Positions 57,494 through 64,000 of a stretch of 64,000 nucleotides of DNA are shown in pieces. Position 1 is the stretch's first letter; each line of letters begins with the position of its first letter. Location of the stretch: positions 57,461 through 121,460 of the forward strand of contig NZ_JACSQL010000014.1 in the NCBI RefSeq assembly GCF_014836635.1, read 5' to 3'. A program made the position numbers and the translations under genes. The notes beneath the pieces were generated by a model, which ran no database searches, was not told the DNA's origin, and saw only the letters and a list, made by a program, of their open reading frames with translations. This stretch comes from Paenibacillus gallinarum (GTDB lineage: Bacteria; Bacillota; Bacilli; Paenibacillales; Paenibacillaceae).

Positions 57494-59413
57494 ATGCAGC
57501 CTTCCATGCAATCTGGCTCATCAAAACGTTTTACACGCAAAAAACATAAGTTTATTGCAGGTCTATTATCTGCTTTATTCCCGGGTCTGGGTCATTTATA
57601 TCTTGGTGTATACCTTAAAGGTCTGACATTTATTTTTCTCTTATTTCTTGATTTATCAGCTCTTCTTTATTTCTCTACGATTGGTATACAAATTAATGTG
57701 CCGCTGCTCATATTGCTGGGTCTTCTTATTCCTGTTCTCTACTTCATAAATATTTATGAAGTTCTCCAGCTTGCAGATCAGATTGTAATGCGCAAGCGCA
57801 GGCCTCAGGAGCTGAGCGACGAAGATGACAGAACGTTAGCTGTAGTCCGTCCTAATATAAGGTTTTTAGCGTGGGAACGTGGCATATCTTTTGGAATACT
57901 CCTTATTTTTGGCGGTACCTTAATGGTGTTGTTCATTCAGAGACCGAGGTGGTTGCAACAATATATCGCCCTATATGGAACCACAGGTACAGCAGTTGTT
58001 TTGATTTTGATTGGCGGCATTCTTCTCGTTAGAGAAATTTTACTTTCGCTAAGCTTCTGGAAGAAACAAAAAAATAAAAGAATGGCTTTACCTTATAAGA
58101 TTCGAATTGGCCGATATACAGCTACTTTATTTATTATGGTAACGGGTATTCTGCTTCTGCTTGATCAGATTTATCAGACCGAGTATATGTTTGAGCTTCT
58201 AAGATACTGGCCGTTTATTCTAGTTATATGGGGAATCGAATTTATTACTTCTTTTATCCTACATCAACAACTTCGACCTTCCAGTAAAAGAAAATATAAA
58301 TGGCGATTTAAGCCGGATTTCAAAGGTATCATCTTTTCCGTTACACTTATCGCTTGTATTTTTGTCGTAACTCAGCAGGATCATTACACTCATCTATGGA
58401 ACAGGGTGAGTTTGAATCTTTCCTCTGCTTCGATGGATTATAGTGAAGCTAAAGATAATCGCATTGTAAAAGACACCATTTCTGTTCCAGTAGAGATGAG
58501 TACTGCATCCGTTCTTATCGAGAATGTGAATGGAGATATTAGAGTAAACCGAGACGATGTGGATGAAATCCAGATTAACACCATTGTATGGGTAGATCAG
58601 GTAGAAGAAGTAGAAGCAGAAGCAGTAGCGGAAGCTTCAGAGATAAAGGTGAATGAAGGAAAGACGATTCACATTGCTACTTCTCCCCAAGGTTATGGGA
58701 GTGAATCAAAACGCCAGCCAAGACTTAATATGACGATTACGATCCCGGACGACCGTAGATTTGATCTGGAAGTTAGAACATCGAACGGCGCAATATACAT
58801 GGATCGTCCGCAAGCGATTAACAACATAAATGTCGAGAGTGGTAACGGTAAAATTTATATTCATAGTGCAATCGGTGATATACGGGCTAAAACATTGAAT
58901 GGAAATATATCGGTTGCAAATGTGACGGGAAGTGCTTCGTTAGATACGAATCGAGGAGATCTTAGAGCGGAAGATGTATCAAAAGAGATCCGTTTATCGA
59001 CACAAGTGGGGCATATCCAGACTTCCGGTATTGCAGGGGATATTGAAGCAAAAACACGCAATGGAAATATTAATGTAATTGATCCTGTAAATAACCTCAA
59101 TCTTGAAACATTGAATGGAGCCGTTAAGGTAACATCAAGTATGGTAGGTGGCAATTGGAATATATATAGTGCGGTGGGGGATATTAACTTATCATTACCT
59201 GAAGACGGCGACTATACTCTTGAAGGTTCCAGCACATATGGTAACTTAAATAGTGAACTGCCATTTACCGTTAAGAACAGAGAAATTCAAGGAACTGTTG
59301 GTGAAGGCGAGTATAAAATTACAATCGAGGGAAATAGTGATCTGATCATCAATCAGATCCAAATGACGGAGGATATTCCAGAGCAACAGACAACTCCGCG
59401 GGATGAACTTTAA
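57494..59413 (+). CDS. Multi-helix membrane protein with DUF4097 beta-helix-like domain
   Basis: 639 residues. The first part has a TM2-like unit (FIAGLLSALFPGLGHLYLGVYLKG), then helices around 120-250 reminiscent of LiaF-type membrane regions, a final helix near 285 and a large outside domain (about 320-625). That domain has regular repeats of the type 'x-GxI-x-A-x-T-x-NG-x-I' (ENVNGDIRVN, TSNGAIYMD, ESGNGKIYIH, TLNGNISVA, TRNGNINVI, TLNGAVKV), the DUF4097 pattern expected to coil into a beta-helix. The family is often envelope-stress linked. AGGAGG is 11 bases before the ATG at 57494; a GTG at 57482 overlaps the RBS. Confidence 0.82.
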   Translation: MQPSMQSGSSKRFTRKKHKFIAGLLSALFPGLGHLYLGVYLKGLTFIFLLFLDLSALLYFSTIGIQINVPLLILLGLLIPVLYFINIYEVLQLADQIVMRKRRPQELSDEDDRTLAVVRPNIRFLAWERGISFGILLIFGGTLMVLFIQRPRWLQQYIALYGTTGTAVVLILIGGILLVREILLSLSFWKKQKNKRMALPYKIRIGRYTATLFIMVTGILLLLDQIYQTEYMFELLRYWPFILVIWGIEFITSFILHQQLRPSSKRKYKWRFKPDFKGIIFSVTLIACIFVVTQQDHYTHLWNRVSLNLSSASMDYSEAKDNRIVKDTISVPVEMSTASVLIENVNGDIRVNRDDVDEIQINTIVWVDQVEEVEAEAVAEASEIKVNEGKTIHIATSPQGYGSESKRQPRLNMTITIPDDRRFDLEVRTSNGAIYMDRPQAINNINVESGNGKIYIHSAIGDIRAKTLNGNISVANVTGSASLDTNRGDLRAEDVSKEIRLSTQVGHIQTSGIAGDIEAKTRNGNINVIDPVNNLNLETLNGAVKVTSSMVGGNWNIYSAVGDINLSLPEDGDYTLEGSSTYGNLNSELPFTVKNREIQGTVGEGEYKITIEGNSDLIINQIQMTEDIPEQQTTPRDEL

Positions 59414-59495
59414 TACCTTAAGTAATTCACATTGAACTTATACTTAGGATAATCATCCTTTTTTGTCTAATATATCTCTCCTTTGCCTATATGCG

Positions 59496-59533
59496 TTGAC
59501 AACTGTAAGAATAACAATTTACAATAAATATGA
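59496..59533 (+). promoter_or_regulatory. perR promoter with Per-box-like sequence
   Basis: TTGACA (59496-59501), 18-base spacer, TACAAT (59520-59525). TTACAATAAATATGA at 59519-59533 overlaps the -10 and matches the Per box TTATAATNATTATAA at 11 of 14 defined positions, consistent with PerR autoregulation but not strong. Confidence 0.5.
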
Positions 59534-59627
59534 AGTCTGTCACTTAACTTGGAAAAATTTTGTCTAATAATTTAAATATTTAATCCCTAATAAGGGTGCG
59601 ATGTAAGAAAGGTAAGGCGGTGGGCTT

Positions 59628-60047
59628 ATGGCAACACGTGTCCAACATGCGTTAGAACAACTTAAAACGACTGGTGTCCGCATTACGCCTCAACGCCATG
59701 CGATTCTTAATTATTTAATGGAATCAATGGGACATCCAACTGCAGATGAAATTTATCGTGCGCTGGAGCCTCAATTTCCTAGTATGAGCGTGGCCACTGT
59801 ATATAATAACTTAAAGATGTTTACACAAGCAGGTATGGTGAGAGAGCTGACTTATGGTGACAACTCCAGCCGATTTGATGCAAATATATCGGAACACTAT
59901 CATATTATTTGCGAGAAGTGCGGAACAATTAAAGATTTCAGTTATCCTTCACTGCATGACGTAGAAGAGAAAGCTGCAGCCTGTACAGATTTTGAAGTGC
60001 ATGGTCATCGTCTCGAACTTTACGGTGTATGTAAAAGTTGTAGGTAG
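59628..60047 (+). CDS. perR: Peroxide-responsive repressor PerR (Fur family)
   Basis: 139-residue Fur-family regulator very like Bacillus PerR. The N-terminal winged helix has TGVRITPQRHAIL and MSVATVYNNLKMF; the regulatory metal ligands H36, D84, H90, H92 and D103 are all present, with Asp (not Glu) at 84 as in peroxide-sensing PerR, and the structural zinc cysteines C95/C98 and C135/C138 are intact. It represses peroxide defence and metal genes until Fe-catalysed His oxidation inactivates it. The neighbourhood perR ... ygzB-ygxA-rRNA matches Bacillus subtilis. Confidence 0.95.
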   Translation: MATRVQHALEQLKTTGVRITPQRHAILNYLMESMGHPTADEIYRALEPQFPSMSVATVYNNLKMFTQAGMVRELTYGDNSSRFDANISEHYHIICEKCGTIKDFSYPSLHDVEEKAAACTDFEVHGHRLELYGVCKSCR

Positions 60048-60067
60048 ACAGAAAACTGTTACAATTA

Positions 60068-60108
60068 CGTGAGAATTCCTTTTTGGAATTTCTCGCGTTT
60101 TTTTTTTA
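60068..60108 (+). terminator. Terminator after perR
   Basis: Stem CGTGAGAATTCC / GGAATTTCTCGCG with a T-rich loop and a run of about 11 T. Confidence 0.9.
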
Positions 60109-60163
60109 TTTCTTTTCAAACTTTGGTACGTTACTTTTGTTATATCAAATGGAGGATACTTAC

Positions 60164-61894
60164 ATGGTGAGAAGAAAAACACGAAAACGCTGGACAAGAG
60201 CCCCCTTTTGGAAAAAGGTGTTGGGCTTAGGTTGTATTACCGCACTTGCTTATATATTGATTACGACCTTTGTGATTCGTAGTGTGGACGAGATTACGGA
60301 TTGGAGAGGATTCGAAAAACCGATCTTCGTTCAAGGAGAACTTATGAATTATGAAGCGAAAGGCTCTAATGAGAGTTTGAAGCTCCCTCTTTCCGTACTT
60401 CAAGAGAAAGTAGATCCTTCCATTCGTTATGAGGAGTCAGAGGGTGTAATCATTTTAACCTCCCCTGATAAGGTGCTTCAGCTAACAAAAGATGAAGAAC
60501 AGGGAGAACTAAATGGAAAGCCTTATGTTTTACAAACCGTACCTGAAGAAACGAGTGGCGAACTTTACATACCTGTACAAGCATTGAAGGAAGTGTACGG
60601 AATCAGCGTTCATGAGAGCGCAGACACAGGAGCTGTTTTACTCATGAATCAAGGTGAAACTATAGAATATGCAGTAGCAGCAGGGATTGGCAAACAAAAA
60701 GAAACGGAAGAAAGCATCTCCCTTTATCAAAAACCTAGTAATCAGGCTGTTATTGTGAAAAGGATGAACCTTGGTGACCGGGTTAGAATATGGTCTTCGG
60801 ATGGGGAATGGTTATTTGTGCAATTGGATAGCGGTTATTCGGGTTATGTTTTAGCTAGTGAAGTGAAGCAGATAGAGACGGTAACTGTACCGAAACTGGA
60901 AGTATCACCAACAGCGGCAGAACGAAGATGGAAAGATAAAGCGATTAATCTTACATGGGAGGCGGTTTACAATCGTGCAGCTGACCCAGATACTCTTTCT
61001 ACTCTCAAAGGTGTGAATGTAGTTAGCCCTACGTGGTTTGAGATTTCAGATGATAAAGGTAATGTAGCAAGTAAGGCCGATCCTGCTTATGTAAAGAAAG
61101 CAAAATCATTAGGTATAGAAGTTTGGGGACTAATAAGTAACGCATTTGATGCCGACCTAACGGCCGCAGCGTTGTCCACTTATGAAAAACGAAATACCAT
61201 CATTACACAAATGATTAAATATGCGAAAACTTATCAGCTGGGTGGCATTAATGTTGATTTCGAGAGTGTATATACAGAAGACGGCCCTAATGTTACTCAA
61301 TTTATGAGAGAGCTTCGCCCTTATGCGAAGGAGAATGATTTAGTGCTCTCGATTGCGGTAACACCGAAATCAAATAGTGAACTATGGAGTAAATTTCTTG
61401 ACCGAAGATCACTTGGACAGATTATTGATTACATGATGGTAATGACTTACGACGAGCATTGGGCAACAAGCCCAATAGCTGGGTCTGTATCATCTATACC
61501 GTGGGCTACCGCTGCGATGACTAAAATTATAGATGAGGATGAAGTACCAACGGGAAAACTCCTACTCGGAGTGCCGACCTATACAAGAGTGTGGACGGAG
61601 GAAACGGCCGAGGGGGAGACCAAAGTGAGCTCCAAAGCAATTGGAATGGATACTGCTCAGGAAATCATCTCGACGCAGAAATTGACCCCTCGGTACTTAG
61701 AAGATACAGGTCAGCATTATGTAGAGTTCGAGGAGCAAGGAGTCCTTAATAAGATTTGGCTTGAGGATAAGACATCGCTTAGAGCAAGAGTAGAACTAGC
61801 TGAGAGACTGGAGTTAGCAGGAATTGCTTCCTGGAGCAGAAGTTTTGCGAATGAAGGCGCCTGGGCTGTGCTAAATCGGATTCATATGAACTAA
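60164..61894 (+). CDS. Exported GH18 family protein with SH3-like domain
   Basis: 576 residues. A basic N-terminus and one hydrophobic segment (VLGLGCITALAYILITTFVI, about 19-38) indicate a signal-anchor. Next come copper-amine-oxidase-like N-domain features (to ~180), an SH3-like stretch (ESISLYQKPSNQAVIVKRMNLGDRVRIWSSDGEWLFVQLDSGYSGYV, ~205-255), and a GH18 barrel (~270-575). The catalytic motif reads GGINVDFES: the last Asp and the acid Glu of DxxDxDxE are kept, earlier Asp residues are not, as in spore cortex YaaH/SleL-type relatives. TGGAGG is eight bases before the ATG at 60164. Peptidoglycan is a likely target. Confidence 0.86.
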   Translation: MVRRKTRKRWTRAPFWKKVLGLGCITALAYILITTFVIRSVDEITDWRGFEKPIFVQGELMNYEAKGSNESLKLPLSVLQEKVDPSIRYEESEGVIILTSPDKVLQLTKDEEQGELNGKPYVLQTVPEETSGELYIPVQALKEVYGISVHESADTGAVLLMNQGETIEYAVAAGIGKQKETEESISLYQKPSNQAVIVKRMNLGDRVRIWSSDGEWLFVQLDSGYSGYVLASEVKQIETVTVPKLEVSPTAAERRWKDKAINLTWEAVYNRAADPDTLSTLKGVNVVSPTWFEISDDKGNVASKADPAYVKKAKSLGIEVWGLISNAFDADLTAAALSTYEKRNTIITQMIKYAKTYQLGGINVDFESVYTEDGPNVTQFMRELRPYAKENDLVLSIAVTPKSNSELWSKFLDRRSLGQIIDYMMVMTYDEHWATSPIAGSVSSIPWATAAMTKIIDEDEVPTGKLLLGVPTYTRVWTEETAEGETKVSSKAIGMDTAQEIISTQKLTPRYLEDTGQHYVEFEEQGVLNKIWLEDKTSLRARVELAERLELAGIASWSRSFANEGAWAVLNRIHMN

Positions 61895-61913
61895 TACGAT
61901 CTTATATATATAG

Positions 61914-62017
61914 AAAAGCCGTGCTGCGGCTCCTTTTTTGAACTGCACTCCAGTTGTTAGACACAATCTAACAACTGGAGTGCAGTTCATCCTTGGAGAG
62001 TTAGCACGGCTTTTTTT
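61914..62017 (+). terminator. Nested giant palindrome and terminator
   Basis: Outer arms AAAAGCCGTGCT (61914-61925) and AGCACGGCTTTT (62003-62014) carry a T-run to 62017. Inside is a second, perfect 22-bp inverted repeat, arms 61940-61961 and 61967-61988, around a CACAA loop. CTCC/GGAG between the two levels also pair, so about 100 bases can form a single hairpin. It lies between the convergent GH18 and YgzB genes and works as terminator in both directions by its position. Confidence 0.85.
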
Positions 62018-62064
62018 GTGTATAAAGAAAGTAGCTATTATTTTTTTCTGTAAGATGATGATTG

Positions 62065-62430
62065 CTAGGATCTTGATTTTTGAACGTCAAGTTGGTCGGC
62101 TGTAATGTTTGCTTTAGCGGGGTCAAACGTCATGATTGTTTTGCAGAACATACAGCGGTCCGTCTTACCCAGCATTTTAGTGAGTTTACGGCAGTCGGGG
62201 CATTCGATCTGAACCGCACTGACAGACATCATACCGGCCCAAAAGTAGATCCCTAGACTTCCCATCATCGCAATCAGGCCAATAATAAGTCCAATACCTG
62301 CGGCGATCTTACCAGCAGAACCAAAAAAAACAATACCTGCTGTACCAAGTACCATAAGTCCCATACCCATCATGGTCAGCAGCAATCCCCAAGTTCGAAA
62401 TGCTTCAATCTTAGCTGATTTAAAAATCAT
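62065..62430 (-). CDS. ygzB: YgzB-like (UPF0295) membrane protein with CxxC pairs
   Basis: 121 residues: two helices (about 13-33 and 38-65) followed by a cytoplasmic zinc-ribbon-like tail with ECPDCRKLTKMLGKTDRCMFCKTIMT (CxxC ... CxxC). This fits Bacillus YgzB. TTAGGAG precedes the ATG at 62430; an ATG at 62466 has no RBS. Synteny perR ... ygzB-ygxA supports the name. Here it lies opposite to perR and ygxA. Confidence 0.87.
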   Translation of the reverse strand: MIFKSAKIEAFRTWGLLLTMMGMGLMVLGTAGIVFFGSAGKIAAGIGLIIGLIAMMGSLGIYFWAGMMSVSAVQIECPDCRKLTKMLGKTDRCMFCKTIMTFDPAKANITADQLDVQKSRS

Positions 62431-62563
62431 TATAAATGCTCCTAACGTAAGAGTAATTGTCTTCACTGTATAGCAGGAAACCTATGTTCTTATGTAGAAA
62501 TATGTAGAACTATATTATAACTTAATTGGTAAAAAATCGCCATTTATTGTATGGAGGGAAAGC

Positions 62564-63442
62564 GTGGAATTAACTAATTTGTCTTTTCTATCCGAAGAGT
62601 CGGATAATCAGGGCGTCGTTGGAGCTATTGCATACCCTCATTCGGGAGAGCATTTTCATGGATCTCTTATGCAGGACTTTGAAGTGTATGTGTTGATTCT
62701 ACACGAAGACAGCTCTTTGCATAATAAAATAAGACACTCCATTATAGGAGAGCTCCGCTATCAGATTGTTTATATGGATTGGGTTCAGCTCAATCGGTAC
62801 TTGATAACAGGAGAAGATCGAAGTGTAACGGGGGCCTTTATGGATGGAGATATCTTGTGGGATCGAGACGAGAAGCTCCATTTACTAAGAGAATACGTGC
62901 TAGCCTTTGGCAGTAAAATGCGTAAGCAAAAAATGTTTTATGAGTTTTCTTGTTTTTTAAATACCTATGTTGAGGCAAAACGCTGGTTGGCAGATGGGCA
63001 GGTCATCGATGCATATCAATGCATATTGAAGTCACTCAAACACTGGGCAAGAATTGTGGTAATTGAGAGGGGGATTCCTCCAGAGCGAGCTGTATGGGCA
63101 CAAATCAGAGATATGGACAGAGCTGTATATAAGTTATATGACGAGCTTATAGCGAGTGAAGAGACCTTGGAACAACGTGTGGAATTAACTTTACTAGCCT
63201 GTGAGTTTTCGGTTATGTCCAAAATGGAAAGCTGCTCAGAATTACTATTAGAAGTTCTTCGCAAAAGTAATCATCCTGCCAGTTTAGCTGAGTTAATGAT
63301 ACATCCTGATCTTTTGTATATACATGAGGAGCTCCCGCTCATGCTGCGTAAGTTAGTACATCGTTCCATTATTAAGGAAACGGGCAGTTGGATTCCTTCA
63401 TTAACCGAAAGCGGCAGAGAGATTCGATACTTTGTGAATTGA
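62564..63442 (+). CDS. ygxA: Nucleotidyltransferase-like protein YgxA
   Basis: 292 residues, GTG start with GGAGGGAAAGC upstream. The N-terminal part (GVVGAIAYPHSGEHFHGSLMQDFEVYVLIL) has a degraded nucleotidyltransferase fold (G-S ... D-x-E/D style); the C-terminal part is helical and ends in a winged-helix-like segment (LRKLVHRSIIKETGSWIPSLTESGREIRYFVN). In Bacillus subtilis ygxA sits directly before an rRNA operon, exactly as here. Function unknown. Confidence 0.87.
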   Translation: MELTNLSFLSEESDNQGVVGAIAYPHSGEHFHGSLMQDFEVYVLILHEDSSLHNKIRHSIIGELRYQIVYMDWVQLNRYLITGEDRSVTGAFMDGDILWDRDEKLHLLREYVLAFGSKMRKQKMFYEFSCFLNTYVEAKRWLADGQVIDAYQCILKSLKHWARIVVIERGIPPERAVWAQIRDMDRAVYKLYDELIASEETLEQRVELTLLACEFSVMSKMESCSELLLEVLRKSNHPASLAELMIHPDLLYIHEELPLMLRKLVHRSIIKETGSWIPSLTESGREIRYFVN

Positions 63443-63464
63443 TTCGAGTTCGTATGTTAAAGAT

Positions 63465-63501
63465 AGAGGAGATGAGGATTATGTTCTTCTCTTCTCTTTT
63501 T
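63465..63501 (+). terminator. Probable terminator after ygxA
   Basis: Imperfect purine/pyrimidine stem AGAGGAGATGAGGA / TCTTCTCTTCTCT followed by T5. Confidence 0.6.
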
Positions 63502-63639
63502 CGACGAATATAATTGTTGAGGCATGACATTATAAACAGGTATCGAACTCTTTTCACTAACAAATCTCCTTGTTAAGCGAACAATAGGGCTGTTGAAGAA
63601 GGAGAGATAAAAAAACTCAAAAAAAGTTAGTTATATAGC

Positions 63640-63668
63640 TTGACTCATTCCTTCCTAATATGATAAAT
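63640..63668 (+). promoter_or_regulatory. Upstream rRNA promoter candidate (P1)
   Basis: TTGACT (63640-63645), 17-base spacer, ATAAAT (63663-63668). rRNA operons often carry tandem promoters; this one is weaker than the next. Region 63502-63639 is AT-rich without a gene. Confidence 0.4.
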
Positions 63669-63770
63669 TATAAATCGCCCGTTAAAAAGGCGACAAACTT
63701 TCAGGTTAAGTCATTACTAAATGATCTTTATCGGTAAGAAAGTTTGAAAGAAAGTTTCTAAAAAAAGTGC

Positions 63771-63800
63771 TTGACGAAATAAACGGCAATGTGTTATATT
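63771..63800 (+). promoter_or_regulatory. Main rRNA operon promoter (P2)
   Basis: TTGACG (63771-63776), 17-18-base spacer, TTATAT/TATATT (63794-63800), with an AT-rich upstream stretch (63727-63770) of UP-element type. Confidence 0.72.
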
Positions 63801-63806
63801 ATAAAA

Positions 63807-64000
63807 GTCGCCGCTTGAAACAAGCGGGTGATGAAAATGAAGTTTCACATTGAAGATTGATCTTTGAAAACTGAACAACGAGGAGTTTTACGCAAGTGAA
63901 ACTCGTGAGTGAATTAATACAATTTCAATTTGTTGGTCATAACAAATTGAATAGAGAACTTTAAGTTCTCGTCAGCATTTTCTAAATGAGCATATCGCTC
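63807..64000 (+). other. rRNA operon leader transcript; 16S gene lies beyond the window
   Basis: After the promoter comes a hairpin CCGCTTG / CAAGCGG (63811-63827), then a boxA-like GATCTTTGAAAACTGAACAAC (around 63859-63879) as found before Bacillus 16S genes, and further inverted repeats: ACGAG-AGTTT / AAACTCGT (63878-63906), CAATTTGTT / AACAAATTG (63926-63949) and GAGAACT / AGTTCTC (63954-63970). These are typical of antitermination and RNase III processing leaders. The mature 16S start (GAGTTTGATCC) is not reached by base 64000. Confidence 0.78.

Noticed and set aside
63372..63563. 63-codon minus-strand frame at the end of ygxA
   Set aside because: Overlaps ygxA and its terminator, no RBS, atypical composition.
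1..64000. CRISPR arrays, insertion sequences, prophage genes, tRNA genes
   Set aside because: No spaced direct repeats, transposase or phage proteins, or tRNA cloverleaf sequences were recognised; the window reads as core chromosome.

Overview
The window looks like a core chromosomal segment of a low-GC, Gram-positive, endospore-forming bacterium, most likely Paenibacillus or a close relative. This is inferred from gene content: the spore protein YyaC, SigB with RsbV/RsbW, PerR-YgzB-YgxA next to an rRNA operon, ROK-type XylR with xylA/xylB, a Cyo-type quinol oxidase, strong AGGAGG-like ribosome sites and several GTG/TTG starts. Genes are dense on both strands and many are followed by clear hairpin/U-tract terminators. 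I see no insertion sequence, prophage, CRISPR array or tRNA.

Layout. 1-0.9 kb: end of a quinol oxidase operon (cyoC, cyoD). 1.1-6.8 kb: deoC, a four-gene uronate-degradation cluster (kduI, DeoR-type regulator, kduD, TIM-barrel isomerase) and metY. 7-11 kb: metal homeostasis and redox (P1B-4 ATPase, ZIP transporter with a PerR-like box, trxB). 11.3-17.5 kb: nagZ and the xylose genes (xylR divergent from xylA-xylB, with operator-like and cre-like sites). 17.7-28 kb: a secreted YcdB/SLH-like protein, an exported transglutaminase-like protein, a lysine-riboswitch-controlled permease, CvfC, an ABC-F protein and a CDF transporter behind a possible structured leader.

28-42.7 kb is the most coherent region: a general-stress island. 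It holds a partner-switching system (rsbV, rsbW, sigB) fed by a response-regulator phosphatase (RsbY-like), a very large triple-receiver hybrid kinase (RsbK-like), a CheR-type methyltransferase (RsbM-like) and a second hybrid kinase carrying receivers at both ends. Around it are small stress proteins (YflT, DUF948/YtxG, DUF1328, GlsB/YeaQ, YtxH, DUF5665). Six sites of the form GTTTC(A/G)-N14/15-G(G/T)(G/T)TA(A/T) lie upstream of these genes and of rsbV itself, so the island probably encodes both the regulator and part of its regulon.

42.7-64 kb: PAP2 phosphatase, asparaginase, sporulation and housekeeping genes, an O-antigen-ligase-like membrane protein with an unusual GC-rich core, the gatCAB operon, MgtC, a DUF4097 membrane protein, and perR-GH18-ygzB-ygxA leading into the promoter and leader of an rRNA operon. 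The 16S gene itself starts beyond the right edge.
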